The translations under genes were made by a program, and so were the position numbers. A DNA stretch of 64,000 bases. Source: Caballeronia concitans (lineage in GTDB: Bacteria; Pseudomonadota; Gammaproteobacteria; Burkholderiales; Burkholderiaceae). Under the pieces are notes generated by a model, which was not told the DNA's origin, ran no database searches, and saw only the letters and a list, made by a program, of their open reading frames with translations. Location of the stretch: positions 165,359 to 229,358 of the forward strand of contig NZ_FCNV02000011.1 in NCBI RefSeq assembly GCF_001544615.1. Reading direction: 5' to 3'. Positions 1 to 8,427 of the stretch are shown here, one piece after another. Position 1 is the first letter of the stretch, and every line of letters begins with the position of its first letter.

Positions 1-709
1 AAGGCATTGTCGACGGATTCGCGCCGTTCGCGGGCGCCCATTCATCCGATGCCGCGCGCGGCGCCGATGCTGCCTGCGCGCCGGAAGCCGCGCCCGCGGC
101 GCGTTTCTTCGGAGGCGGCGGCGTGATGATGTTCTGAATGCCCGCGAAGCGCTGGCGCGTGAGCGGGCTCGTCGAGCCGAGCGATTGCGCGCGCCGGTAC
201 GATTCGCTCGCGAGCCGCAGGTACAGGTCGCCGAGATTGTCGTAGGCGAGCGCATAGCCGGGGTTCGCCTTCACGGCCGTCTCCAGCGCGACCCGCGCGT
301 CTTCGTAGCGGCCCTTCTTCGCATAGAGCGCGGCGAGGTTGTTGTACGGTTCGGGCAGCTCGGGGTACGCCTGCGTCAACTCGGTGAACGCGTTGATGGC
401 TTCGTCGTCGCGATTCAGGCGCGCGAGCACGGTCGCGCGCTTGAACTTCGCCTGCACGTCGCGCGGGTTCGCGGCGATGCGCGCATCGAGTTGCGTCAAC
501 GCGCCGTTCCAGTCCTTGTTGGCGATGGACGCATCGATCTGCGGCGTGCCGTCCGCCGTCGCTGCCGCTACCTGCGCGAGCGCCGCCGTCGATGCGCCGA
601 AGCATGCAGCCACGCCGATGACGGCGACAGCGGCGGCGCGCGAAAGCGTCGCGTGAACGGCGTTGCGGGAACGGACGATGGCCGGCAGGCGGAGAACTTG
701 CGAAGGCAT
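1..709 (-). CDS. Secreted tetratricopeptide-repeat protein, C-terminus cut by the window edge
   Basis: The minus-strand frame opens at ATG 709 and stays open to the left edge. It begins MPSQVLRLPAIVRSRN, followed by a hydrophobic Ala/Val stretch and an AxA-like site (about residues 20-45), so a signal peptide and a periplasmic location are likely. After that come alpha-helical TPR-like repeats with the NNLAALYAKKGRY and DNLGDLYLRLA signatures. The last visible part is Ala/Pro/Lys-rich. TPR proteins are protein-interaction scaffolds, and no specific partner can be read here. The gene diverges from cysS, an arrangement common in Burkholderia. The frame was translated by hand, and the stop codon lies outside the window. 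Confidence 0.8.
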   Translation of the reverse strand, partial: MPSQVLRLPAIVRSRNAVHATLSRAAAVAVIGVAACFGASTAALAQVAAATADGTPQIDASIANKDWNGALTQLDARIAANPRDVQAKFKRATVLARLNRDDEAINAFTELTQAYPELPEPYNNLAALYAKKGRYEDARVALETAVKANPGYALAYDNLGDLYLRLASESYRRAQSLGSTSPLTRQRFAGIQNIITPPPPKKRAAGAASGAQAASAPRAASDEWAPANGANPSTMP

Positions 710-1152
710 GCGCGCTTGAGCGTGAGTCACTTGGAATCGGGTCAAGGAATGGTGCGGGAAGAGAGTTGGAGCGAAGCGCGGGAAGCGCAACGAGCGCAAC
801 GCGGAACGCGAGAGACGATGAACGGCAGGGGCTTCAGCCTGGCTCGCAGCATGACCGGCAACGCCCGTCGTGCGGCCGCTTGGAGATTTCATAGGCTCAA
901 GTCCGAGTGTTATACTCCGACCCATTCTAACAAAAGGTCCGCCCGTTCCGCGCACGCGCCTTGCACACCATGTTTGCCCGTGGTCACGCGCTGCCGAAGC
1001 CGGACTCTCTTTTGCCACTCGTGGCCGTCTCCGTCCTGGTCGACTGACCGTCGTGTTCGCGCTCGCGTGTGCGTCTCATCCGTTCCCGCCAGCATCGAGC
1101 ATGTCACTCCGTCGACAACGCACGGTTGTTTCCGGCACACGCACTGTCCTCT
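710..1152. other. Divergent intergenic region between the TPR gene and cysS
   Basis: This 443-bp gap holds the cysS promoter candidate at 888-916 and a leader of about 230 nt. Open frames here overlap one another on both strands, have no convincing start signals and look like GC-rich shadows. No RNA gene, riboswitch or repeat was recognised. Confidence 0.5.
888..916 (+). promoter_or_regulatory. Putative sigma70 promoter of cysS
   Basis: The -35-like TTCATA (888-893), a 17-bp spacer and TATACT (911-916) fit a sigma70 promoter. A TG dinucleotide one base upstream of the -10 (908-909) makes it an extended -10. It would give a leader of about 230 nt before the cysS ATG at 1153. The -35 is weak, so the call rests mainly on the extended -10. 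Confidence 0.5.
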
Positions 1153-2550
1153 ATGAATTCGCTGCGCATCTACAACACGCTCGCGCGTGACAAGCAACCC
1201 TTCACGCCGCTTCGCCCCGGCGAGGTACGCATGTACGTCTGCGGAATGACCGTCTATGACTACTGTCACATCGGTCATGCACGCGTGATGGTCGTGTTCG
1301 ATGTCGTTCAGCGATGGCTGCGCACGATCGGCTACAAGGTCACGTACGTGCAGAACATCACGGACGTCGACGACAAGATCATTCGCCGCGCCGTCGAGAA
1401 CAACGAGCCGATCAAGGCGCTCACAGGGCGCTTCATCCAGGCGATGCACGAAGACGCCGATGCGCTCGGCATCCAGCGCCCCGACCTCGAGCCGCGCGCG
1501 ACCGACTTCATCCCGCAGATGCTCGGCATGATCGATGCATTGCAGGCGAACGGCTATGCGTATCACGCGAAGGACGGCGACGTGAACTACGCGGTGCGCA
1601 AGTTCGCGGGCTACGGGAAGCTCTCGGGCAAGTCGCTCGAAGACCTGCGCGCGGGCGAGCGCGTGGCCGCCAACGATGCCAAGGAAGATCCGCTCGACTT
1701 CGTGCTGTGGAAGCATTCGAAGGAAGGCGAGCCGGCGGATTCCGGCTGGGACTCGAAGTGGGGACGCGGCCGCCCGGGATGGCATATCGAATGTTCGGCA
1801 ATGGCCTGCAGTTTGCTCGGCGAACAGTTCGACATTCACGGCGGCGGTCAGGACCTGCAGTTCCCGCATCACGAGAACGAGATCGCGCAGAGCGAAGGCG
1901 CGACGGGCAAGACCTTCGTGAACTACTGGATGCACAACGGCTTCGTGCAGATCGACAGTGAAAAGATGTCGAAGTCGCTCGGCAACTTCTTCACGATCCG
2001 CGAAGTGCTGCAAAAATTCGATGCGGAAGTCGTGCGCTTCTTTATCGTACGGGCACACTATCGTTCGCCGCTGAACTACAGCGACGTGCATATCGACGAT
2101 GCAAGAAACGCGTTGACTCGCCTATATACGGCGTTGAAAGATGTCGAGCCGGACAATCAGCAACTTGACTGGAATGAGGCGAACGCGCAGCGTTTCCAGT
2201 CTGCGATGAACGACGACTTCAATACGCCGGTGGCCGTGTCCGTGCTGTTCGATCTCGCAAGCGAAGTGAACCGCACGCGCGAGCCCGCGCTCGCTCGCCA
2301 GCTCAAAGGTCTCGCGGGCGTGCTCGGGCTTCTCGGGCGCGAGCCGCGCGTGTTCCTGCAGCAGGCAGCGGGCACGGCCGCGGCGGACGGACTGTCGCCG
2401 CAGGAGATCGAAGCGAAGATCGCCGAACGCATCGCCGCCAAGCAGGCGAAGAACTATGCCGAAGCAGACCGGATTCGCGCCGCATTGCTCGAAGCCGGAA
2501 TTGCGCTTGAAGACAAACCGGGTGGGTCGACCGAATGGCGCCGCGTTTGA
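1153..2550 (+). CDS. cysS: Cysteine--tRNA ligase
   Basis: This class I aminoacyl-tRNA synthetase charges tRNA-Cys with cysteine in the cytosol. The protein is 465 aa, the usual length. It shows the HIGH motif at residues 39-42 (YDYCHIGH), the KMSKS loop at 271-275 and Cys30 as part of the zinc site that selects cysteine. The [10 protein letters not shown] stretch, typical of CysRS, is also present. The frame is open upstream to 1069, but the start chosen is ATG 1153 ([10 protein letters not shown]), which matches the family N-terminus. It is transcribed from the upstream promoter and followed after 47 nt by the glycosylase gene. Confidence 0.97.
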   Translation: MNSLRIYNTLARDKQPFTPLRPGEVRMYVCGMTVYDYCHIGHARVMVVFDVVQRWLRTIGYKVTYVQNITDVDDKIIRRAVENNEPIKALTGRFIQAMHEDADALGIQRPDLEPRATDFIPQMLGMIDALQANGYAYHAKDGDVNYAVRKFAGYGKLSGKSLEDLRAGERVAANDAKEDPLDFVLWKHSKEGEPADSGWDSKWGRGRPGWHIECSAMACSLLGEQFDIHGGGQDLQFPHHENEIAQSEGATGKTFVNYWMHNGFVQIDSEKMSKSLGNFFTIREVLQKFDAEVVRFFIVRAHYRSPLNYSDVHIDDARNALTRLYTALKDVEPDNQQLDWNEANAQRFQSAMNDDFNTPVAVSVLFDLASEVNRTREPALARQLKGLAGVLGLLGREPRVFLQQAAGTAAADGLSPQEIEAKIAERIAAKQAKNYAEADRIRAALLEAGIALEDKPGGSTEWRRV

Positions 2551-2597
2551 TCGCGAACCTTCGAACCCTCTGATCGACTCGCCAGGCAGGAGGCAAG

Positions 2598-3653
2598 ATG
2601 GCAACGGCCAGGAAGACGCCGGTCAAGCGACCCGCGTCAGGAAGCGCCGCGTCGCTCGCAACGAAGCGTGCGCGCGGGGCACAAGCGGAACCGACGACGC
2701 AGAAGACCAATGGTGGAACTCAGACGACGGCACGCAAGACCGCGCTCAAACGCGCGAACGCCACGCGGGCGGCTCAGAAGCGGACCGCGGGCGACGGCCT
2801 GAGCGGCGCGCGTCGCGGCAACGGGGAAGATGTGCCCGCTCGCGCATCGAAGGCGCGCACCGTGGAAGCGGAAGCGTTGCCGGCGAAGGGCAACGGCCGC
2901 GCCACCGCGGGCGATGCGGCGAACGCGCAGGCGCTCGTCGCCGATAAAGAGCACGGCGAAGTGGTGCGCAAGTCGCGCGTCGTCACTGCCGATGCCGAGG
3001 TGTCCGTGCAGGTCGGCGGTCTCACGCGCGAAGCCGTGCGTCCTGATTACTGGGACAAGGCGTGCGCGGATCTGATGAAGCGCGACCGCATCCTCAAGAA
3101 GCTGATCCCGAAATTCGGACAGATTCATCTCGCTAATCTCGGCGATCCGTTCTCGACGCTCGCGCGCTCCGTCGCCGGCCAGCAGATTTCGGTGAAGGCC
3201 GCGCAAGCCATCTGGGAACGCGTGAAGACCGCGTGTCCGGAAGTCGTGCCCGCGCACTTCATCAAGCTCGGGCCCGAGAAGCTGCAGGCGTGCGGATTGT
3301 CGAAGCGCAAGACCGAATACATTCTCGATCTCGCGCAGCATTTCGTATCCGGCGCGCTGCATGTGGATACCTGGGCATCGATGGACGACGAAGCCGTCAT
3401 CGCCGAACTCACGCAGATTCGCGGCATCGGCCGATGGACGGCAGAGATGTTCCTCATCTTCAATCTGTCGCGCCCGGACGTTCTGCCGCTCGACGACCTC
3501 GGGCTGATCCAGGCCATCAGCGTGAATTACTTCAGCGGCGAGCCGGTCACGCGCAGCGAGGCGCGTGAAGTCGCGGCGAACTGGGAACCGTGGCGCACGG
3601 TCGCGACGTGGTACATGTGGCGCAGCCTGAACCCCATTCCCGCAGACCACTGA
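2598..3653 (+). CDS. DNA-3-methyladenine glycosylase II (AlkA/HhH-GPD family)
   Basis: This base-excision repair enzyme removes alkylated purines from DNA. The catalytic HhH-GPD domain spans about residues 150-345. It has the helix-hairpin-helix IRGIGRWTAEMF (274-285) and the acidic LPLDD segment, in which Asp300 aligns with the AlkA catalytic aspartate. The first ~125 residues are unusual: Lys/Arg/Ala/Thr-rich low complexity resembling histone H1, with no predicted fold, probably a DNA-tethering tail. The start is supported by AGGAGG at 2588-2593, 4 nt before ATG 2598. It probably shares a transcript with cysS. The fold assignment is firm; the exact substrate range is inferred. Confidence 0.9.
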   Translation: MATARKTPVKRPASGSAASLATKRARGAQAEPTTQKTNGGTQTTARKTALKRANATRAAQKRTAGDGLSGARRGNGEDVPARASKARTVEAEALPAKGNGRATAGDAANAQALVADKEHGEVVRKSRVVTADAEVSVQVGGLTREAVRPDYWDKACADLMKRDRILKKLIPKFGQIHLANLGDPFSTLARSVAGQQISVKAAQAIWERVKTACPEVVPAHFIKLGPEKLQACGLSKRKTEYILDLAQHFVSGALHVDTWASMDDEAVIAELTQIRGIGRWTAEMFLIFNLSRPDVLPLDDLGLIQAISVNYFSGEPVTRSEAREVAANWEPWRTVATWYMWRSLNPIPADH

Positions 3654-3673
3654 TTTCGCACAACAATTGCCGG

Positions 3674-3737
3674 GCTATCGTTGATTTATAATCGATAGCT
3701 TCCGCGCGTATTTATCAGGGACGGACGCGGTTAGAAT
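3674..3737 (+). promoter_or_regulatory. Putative accA promoter region with inverted repeat
   Basis: A perfect 7-bp inverted repeat (GCTATCG 3674-3680, CGATAGC 3693-3699) flanks a consensus TATAAT at 3687-3692. A second -10-like TAGAAT sits at 3732-3737. Neither has a good -35 at the right distance. The repeat has no T-run, so it is not a typical terminator for the upstream glycosylase gene. It could be an operator overlapping the -10. Confidence 0.35.
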
Positions 3738-3779
3738 AAACGCCCCTGCGCCCCGCCCGTTGTTCTAGGACTCGAACAC

Positions 3780-4751
3780 ATGAAGACCACGTTTCTGGAT
3801 TTCGAGCAGCCGATCGCTGAACTCGAAGCGAAGATCGAAGAACTCCGCTTCGTTCAGGACGATTCCGCTGTCGATATCTCGGAAGAAATCGAGCGGCTGT
3901 CGAAGAAAAGCCAGCAGCTCACGAAGGATCTGTACGCAAACCTGTCGCCGTGGCAGGTTTCGCAAATCGCGCGGCATCCGCAGCGTCCGTACACGCTCGA
4001 CTACGTGAGCGAGCTGTTCACCGACTTCCACGAACTGCATGGTGACCGCGCTTATGCGGATGACCTCGCGATCGTCGGCGGCTTCGCGCGTTTCAACGGC
4101 CAGCCGTGCATGGTCATCGGCCATCAGAAGGGGCGCGATACCAAGGAACGCGCGCTGCGCAACTTCGGCATGCCGCGTCCGGAAGGCTATCGCAAGGCCG
4201 AGCGGCTCATGCGACTCGCCGAGAAGTTCGGCATGCCCATCTTCACGTTCGTCGATACGCCGGGCGCGTATCCGGGCATCGGCGCGGAGGAGCGCGGCCA
4301 GTCGGAAGCCATCGGGCGCAATCTCTACGTGATGGCCGAGTTGAAGACGCCGATCATCACGACGATCATCGGCGAAGGCGGTTCGGGCGGCGCGCTGGCA
4401 ATCGCCGTCGCCGATACGGTCATGATGCTGCAATTTTCCACGTACTCCGTGATCTCGCCGGAAGGCTGCGCGTCGATTCTGTGGAAGAGCGCGGCGAAGG
4501 CGCCGGAAGCGGCCGAAGCGCTCGGTCTGACGGCGCATCGCCTGAAGGCGCTGGGACTCATCGACAAGATCGTGAACGAGCCACTCGGCGGCGCGCATCG
4601 CGATCCGAAGGGCATGGCCGCCATGCTGCGCCGTGCGCTCGCGGACTCGCTGCGTCAGTTCCAGGGCCTGAGCGTGCAGGAACTGCGCGATCGCCGCTTC
4701 GACAAGCTGATGGCCTACGGCAAGTTCAAGGAATCGCTGCCCGGCGCTTGA
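3780..4751 (+). CDS. accA: Acetyl-CoA carboxylase carboxyltransferase subunit alpha
   Basis: AccA forms the carboxyltransferase with AccD and moves the carboxyl group from biotin (on AccB) to acetyl-CoA, giving malonyl-CoA for fatty acid synthesis. The protein is 323 aa, full length. An N-terminal helical segment ([20 protein letters not shown]) is followed by the crotonase-like carboxyltransferase domain, with the [18 protein letters not shown] and [15 protein letters not shown] signatures, the latter lining the CoA and oxyanion site. It lies directly upstream of tilS with a 31-nt gap. In many proteobacteria accA and tilS are neighbours, which supports both calls. Confidence 0.97.
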   Translation: MKTTFLDFEQPIAELEAKIEELRFVQDDSAVDISEEIERLSKKSQQLTKDLYANLSPWQVSQIARHPQRPYTLDYVSELFTDFHELHGDRAYADDLAIVGGFARFNGQPCMVIGHQKGRDTKERALRNFGMPRPEGYRKAERLMRLAEKFGMPIFTFVDTPGAYPGIGAEERGQSEAIGRNLYVMAELKTPIITTIIGEGGSGGALAIAVADTVMMLQFSTYSVISPEGCASILWKSAAKAPEAAEALGLTAHRLKALGLIDKIVNEPLGGAHRDPKGMAAMLRRALADSLRQFQGLSVQELRDRRFDKLMAYGKFKESLPGA

Positions 4752-4782
4752 GCGGGCTTTCTCTCCTTCACGATTTCTCGTG

Positions 4783-6204
4783 ATGTCCGATACCGAAACC
4801 CCGGCCAGCCGCCTCGTGCTCGAGGCGGTGCGCGCCTCGGTTTCGGACGCCGCGCTCGCATCCGACGCGCGCTTTGCCGTCGCGTTGAGCGGCGGTCTCG
4901 ATTCCACCGTTCTGCTCGATGCCGCCGTGCGCTGTCTCGGCGCGGCGCGCGTCGTCGCGCTGCATGTGCACCACGGGCTGAGTCCGAACGCCGATGCGTG
5001 GGCTGCGCATTGCGCGGCGTTCGCGGCATCGCTCGCCGTGCAGTACGCGTCGCGCCATGTGGATGTGACGCGCGCGGGCGGCGAAAGCCTCGAAGCCGCC
5101 GCACGCGATGCGCGTTATCGCGCGCTCGACGAGATGTGCGACGAGCACGGCGCGGCCGCGCTGCTGATCGCGCATCACGCCGACGATCAGGCCGAGACGG
5201 TGCTGCTGCAGTTGCTGCGCGGGGCTGGCGTCGCGGGCCTGGCGGCGATGGCGCCGCAGCGCATCGATAGCGCCACGCCGCGCCTCCGTCCGCTGCTGCG
5301 GCTCTTGCGCGCGCAACTCGAGCAATACGCGCACGAGCGCGACCTGACCTGGATCGACGACGAATCCAACGCCGATACGCGCTATGCGCGCAACGCGCTG
5401 CGGCATGACGTCCTGCCGGTGCTCGCGGTGCATTTCCCCGGCTTTCGCGATGCGCTCGCGCGCACGGCGTCGCACGCGGCGTCGGCTCAAAGGCTGCTCG
5501 ACGAACTCGCCAAGCTCGACCTGGAAACGGCGTGCGGCGACCAAGCGGGCGCGCTCGCGCTCGATGCGTTGCTCGCACTCGACGACGAACGCGCCATCAA
5601 CCTGTTGCGCTACTGGATGCGCACGTGCGGCCTGCCGGCGGCATCGAGCGCGCGGATCGCGGACATGCTGCGTCAGCTTCGGCACGCGGCGCGCGCACGC
5701 GATGGTCACGCGTTGCGCGTCGATCATGCGGGGCAGTGCTTGCGCGTGTATCGCAATGCGCTGTTCTGGGAGCACGGCGATAGCGCCGATGCGCCCGATC
5801 TCGACGACGGCGCGGCCATCGCCCGCGCGCCGAGCGAATTGCGCTGGCAAGGCGATGAGGTCTGGCGGCTGCCGCAGTGGCGCGGATCGTTCGTGTTCGA
5901 ACCCGTCGATGCACCCGGCGCGGATGTGATCGCCGAAGGCTTGTTGCGCGCGGCGCCGCTCGTCGCGCGATCGCGTGGCGGCGGCGAGCGCATGCGGCTT
6001 GCCACCGATGCGCCGAGCCGCACGCTGAAGAACCTCTTTCAGGAGCGCGGCGTGCCGGCGTGGAAGCGCGACGTGCCGCTGCTCTTCATGCGCGATGCGC
6101 TGCTGTTCGTGCCGCTCATCGGCGTGAACCGCGATGTCGCGCCGGATACCGCGCATGCTCCGTTACGCCGCATCGTGTGGCGGCCGGATTTGCTGCTCGC
6201 CTGA
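4783..6204 (+). CDS. tilS: tRNA(Ile)-lysidine synthetase
   Basis: TilS uses ATP to attach lysine to C34 of tRNA-Ile(CAU), which changes its specificity from AUG to AUA. It is cytosolic and essential. The PP-loop ATP pyrophosphatase motif SGGLDS is at residues 36-41. ARDARYRALDE and LLIAHHADDQAETVLLQLLRG follow, as in the N-terminal catalytic domain of the family. The C-terminal part, with ERGVPAWKRDVPLLF, matches the TilS tRNA-binding domain. The frame offers GTG 4780 or ATG 4783; the ATG is preferred. No clear Shine-Dalgarno sequence is visible, so translation may depend on accA coupling. The size (473 aa) is normal for beta-proteobacteria. Confidence 0.94.
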   Translation: MSDTETPASRLVLEAVRASVSDAALASDARFAVALSGGLDSTVLLDAAVRCLGAARVVALHVHHGLSPNADAWAAHCAAFAASLAVQYASRHVDVTRAGGESLEAAARDARYRALDEMCDEHGAAALLIAHHADDQAETVLLQLLRGAGVAGLAAMAPQRIDSATPRLRPLLRLLRAQLEQYAHERDLTWIDDESNADTRYARNALRHDVLPVLAVHFPGFRDALARTASHAASAQRLLDELAKLDLETACGDQAGALALDALLALDDERAINLLRYWMRTCGLPAASSARIADMLRQLRHAARARDGHALRVDHAGQCLRVYRNALFWEHGDSADAPDLDDGAAIARAPSELRWQGDEVWRLPQWRGSFVFEPVDAPGADVIAEGLLRAAPLVARSRGGGERMRLATDAPSRTLKNLFQERGVPAWKRDVPLLFMRDALLFVPLIGVNRDVAPDTAHAPLRRIVWRPDLLLA

Positions 6205-6537
6205 CGCGGCACCGTTGCGTCCAAGCCGGTAAAATTACGTCTGCAAGCGCACAATCTTGTAATTTCGGCCTCGATCGGGTACCGTAGCCTGCTTGCCCGC
6301 TACGCGCTTTTGCGCGGCATCTCCGTTCAAAAGACGCGAATTTCGCCTGCAAACGCGCGCCATTGCCCTTGACGTACCTCTTGAGCACACTTGCGTGAGT
6401 TTCGACCGCAAGGCGGGCATGCGGCGGCATCCCGCGTATCGTTGCTGGCTTCATCCATCCCCGAAGCCGTCGAGCGCAACGCACAGCATCTTGCATTGAG
6501 CGCGTCAGCGCGGTTTTCCCTTCTGTTCAAAACGACA
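6205..6537. other. lysC upstream region
   Basis: This 333-bp gap contains a perfect 7-bp inverted repeat, AAATTAC (6232-6238) and GTAATTT (6259-6265), 20 bp apart. Possible promoter elements (TTGTAA 6257-6262, weak TACCGT 6280-6285) are poor. No lysine riboswitch-like architecture was seen. The lysC frame reads open upstream to 6391 without start support. Confidence 0.4.
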
Positions 6538-7788
6538 ATGGCACTCATCGTACACAAATACGGCGGCACTTCGATGGGCTCGGTCGAGCGCATCAAGAAC
6601 GTCGCCAAGCGCGTCGCCAAATGGCACAAGGCCGGCCACAAGATGGTCGTCGTGCCGTCGGCGATGTCCGGCGAAACCAACCGCCTGCTCGGTCTCGCGA
6701 AAGACATCACGGCGAACCCGGACCCGCGCGAACTCGACATGATTGCCTCCACGGGCGAGCAGGTCAGCGTGGGGCTGCTCGCCATCGCGCTGCACGCCGA
6801 AGGCCTCGACGCCGTGAGTTATGCCGGCTGGCAAGTGCCGATCAAGACGGACAGCGCGTTCACGAAGGCGCGCATCAGCGAAATCGACGGCGAGCGCGTG
6901 CTGAACGATCTCGACGCGGGCAAGGTCGTGGTCATCACGGGCTTTCAGGGCGTCGATCCGGACGGCCATATCGCCACGCTCGGACGCGGCGGCTCGGACA
7001 CGTCGGCGGTCGCGATCGCGGCGGCGCTGAAGGCGGACGAATGCCTGATCTACACGGACGTCGATGGCGTCTACACGACCGATCCGCGCGTCGTCGACGA
7101 TGCGCGCCGGCTCGATCGCGTGACTTTCGAGGAAATGCTGGAAATGGCGAGCCTGGGCTCGAAGGTTCTGCAGATCCGCTCGGTGGAGTTTGCCGGCAAG
7201 TATCAGGTGAAGACGCGCGTGCTCTCCAGCCTGACCGACCCGCTGATGGCACTCGACGAAGAGATGCACTCGGGCACCCTGATTACTTTTGAAGAAGACG
7301 AGAACATGGAAAAAGCAGTGATTTCTGGCATCGCGTTCCAGCGCGACGAAGCGCGCATCGCGGTCATGGGCGTGCCCGACAAGCCGGGCGTCGCGTATCA
7401 GATTCTCGGGCCGGTGGCCGATGCGAACATCGACATCGACATGATCATTCAGAACCAGAGCGTGAACGGCAAAACCGATTTCACGTTCACGGTCGGCCGC
7501 GGCGATTATCAGCGTGCGCTGGAAATTCTGAACGGCCAAGTGAAGGGCCACGTTCAGGCGGAAACCGTGCTGGGCGATCCGAAGGTGTCGAAGGTTTCGG
7601 TGGTGGGCGTGGGCATGCGTTCGCACGTGGGCATCGCGAGCACCATGTTCCGCACGTTGTCGGAAGAGGGCATCAACATCCAGATGATCTCGACGTCCGA
7701 AATCAAGATTTCCGTGCTGATCGACGAGAAATACACCGAGCTGGCCGTGCGCGCGCTGCACAAGGCGTTCGAGCTGGATCGCGCTTGA
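6538..7788 (+). CDS. lysC: Aspartate kinase
   Basis: This enzyme phosphorylates L-aspartate, the first step to lysine, threonine, methionine and diaminopimelate. The protein is 416 aa. The amino-acid-kinase domain starts with the VHKYGGTS motif (residues 5-12) and includes SAMSGETNRLL and GRGGSDTSAVAIAAAL. Two C-terminal ACT domains (about 265-416, with KPGVAYQILGPVADANIDI) bind feedback effectors. An in-frame ATG at 7306 (MEKAVISGIAF) lies just before the ACT region, where some bacterial lysC genes initiate a separate beta subunit. There is no strong Shine-Dalgarno sequence there, so that is only a possibility. ATG 6538 fits the family N-terminus. Confidence 0.96.
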   Translation: MALIVHKYGGTSMGSVERIKNVAKRVAKWHKAGHKMVVVPSAMSGETNRLLGLAKDITANPDPRELDMIASTGEQVSVGLLAIALHAEGLDAVSYAGWQVPIKTDSAFTKARISEIDGERVLNDLDAGKVVVITGFQGVDPDGHIATLGRGGSDTSAVAIAAALKADECLIYTDVDGVYTTDPRVVDDARRLDRVTFEEMLEMASLGSKVLQIRSVEFAGKYQVKTRVLSSLTDPLMALDEEMHSGTLITFEEDENMEKAVISGIAFQRDEARIAVMGVPDKPGVAYQILGPVADANIDIDMIIQNQSVNGKTDFTFTVGRGDYQRALEILNGQVKGHVQAETVLGDPKVSKVSVVGVGMRSHVGIASTMFRTLSEEGINIQMISTSEIKISVLIDEKYTELAVRALHKAFELDRA

Positions 7789-7861
7789 TTGCGTTTGATT
7801 GCGCTCACTGGCGGCGGGGACAATCGAAGTCGATCGATTGGAAAAAAATCGTCATGTGAAT

Positions 7862-7890
7862 TTGACCGCTGCCGGCGAACACGCTATTAT
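7862..7890 (+). promoter_or_regulatory. tRNA-Ser promoter
   Basis: TTGACC (7862-7867), a spacer of exactly 17 bp and TATTAT (7885-7890) form a strong sigma70 promoter. The predicted start, near 7897, is about 37 nt upstream of the mature tRNA 5' end. Confidence 0.75.
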
Positions 7891-7933
7891 CTCGATCTCG
7901 TTGCACTGCACTCCCGGTGCAACGAAAAGTTTG

Positions 7934-8026
7934 GGAGACGTGGCCGAGAGGTCGAAGGCACTCCCCTGCTAAGGGAGCATCTGGCTAAAAACTGGATCGA
8001 GGGTTCGAATCCCTCCGTCTCCGCCA
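7934..8026 (+). tRNA. tRNA-Ser (anticodon GCU)
   Basis: The sequence folds as a class II tRNA. The acceptor stem is GGAGACG/CGTCTCC, the anticodon stem CTCCC/GGGAG with loop anticodon GCT (reads AGC/AGU), and there is a long variable arm. The T-arm is GAGGG-TTCGAAT-CCCTC, with discriminator G and an encoded CCA at 8024-8026. Its 3' end is the integration site of the islet that follows, and the repeat begins inside the T-stem at 8013. Confidence 0.97.
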
Positions 8027-8072
8027 GTGGTAGGAAGAGAGCCCCGCAAGTCGAAAGACTTGCGGGGCTTTT
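8013..8072. repeat. Left attachment repeat (tRNA 3' end plus terminator)
   Basis: This is the first copy of the 60-bp direct repeat. It covers the last 14 nt of tRNA-Ser, a short linker and the whole terminator stem. It matches 11016-11075 at 59 of 60 positions. Confidence 0.9.
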
Positions 8073-8078
8073 GCTTTT
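8041..8078 (+). terminator. Rho-independent terminator of tRNA-Ser
   Basis: A 12-bp perfect stem (GCCCCGCAAGTC 8041-8052, GACTTGCGGGGC 8057-8068) closes a GAAA tetraloop and is followed by TTTTGCTTTT. It is duplicated at 11044-11076 by the integration event. Confidence 0.92.
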
Positions 8079-8427
8079 CTGGCCCATCATTTAGCCCATC
8101 AGCGGGCACCGTTCAGACTAGTTCTGTTGTCCTTACGACGGGAAGTCGACTGTTGGTGAAACGCTACGGCGGAATGTTCTGGCTGACTCTAGCCGGTTCT
8201 GAATTGCGTGATCCTTTACGGGCGCTTATAGGACCACTCCCATTCTGATAGCACGGCCCCGGTAGGGGAGCGCCATTGCGGACGGTCAAAAGCTTGACCT
8301 TCTTTTGCAAATCTGGCCGCGAATGCGGGGTACGCTGAGACCCCGAAAAAGGGCGGGTAGTCCGCAACATGGAGTAGAACACTCGGCGTACTGCCCGGAT
8401 TATGACCACAAACCAGACGGAGATGAC
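8079..8427. other. Left end of islet, upstream of the toxin gene
   Basis: This stretch of about 350 bp has no convincing gene. The toxin frame is open back to ATG 8305 but has no ribosome-binding site there. TTGACC occurs at 8294-8299 without a good -10 at the right distance. The toxin promoter must lie here or be absent; none could be identified with confidence. Confidence 0.4.

Noticed and set aside
42-605. Arg-rich open frame on the minus strand
   Set aside because: It is a shadow of the TPR gene, which reads in another frame on the same strand with signal peptide and repeats.
870-1190. Small open frame in the cysS leader
   Set aside because: It overlaps the promoter and cysS start, with no ribosome-binding site.
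8305-8427. N-terminal extension of the toxin-like protein
   Set aside because: It has no Shine-Dalgarno sequence, while GGAG lies at the right distance before ATG 8428.
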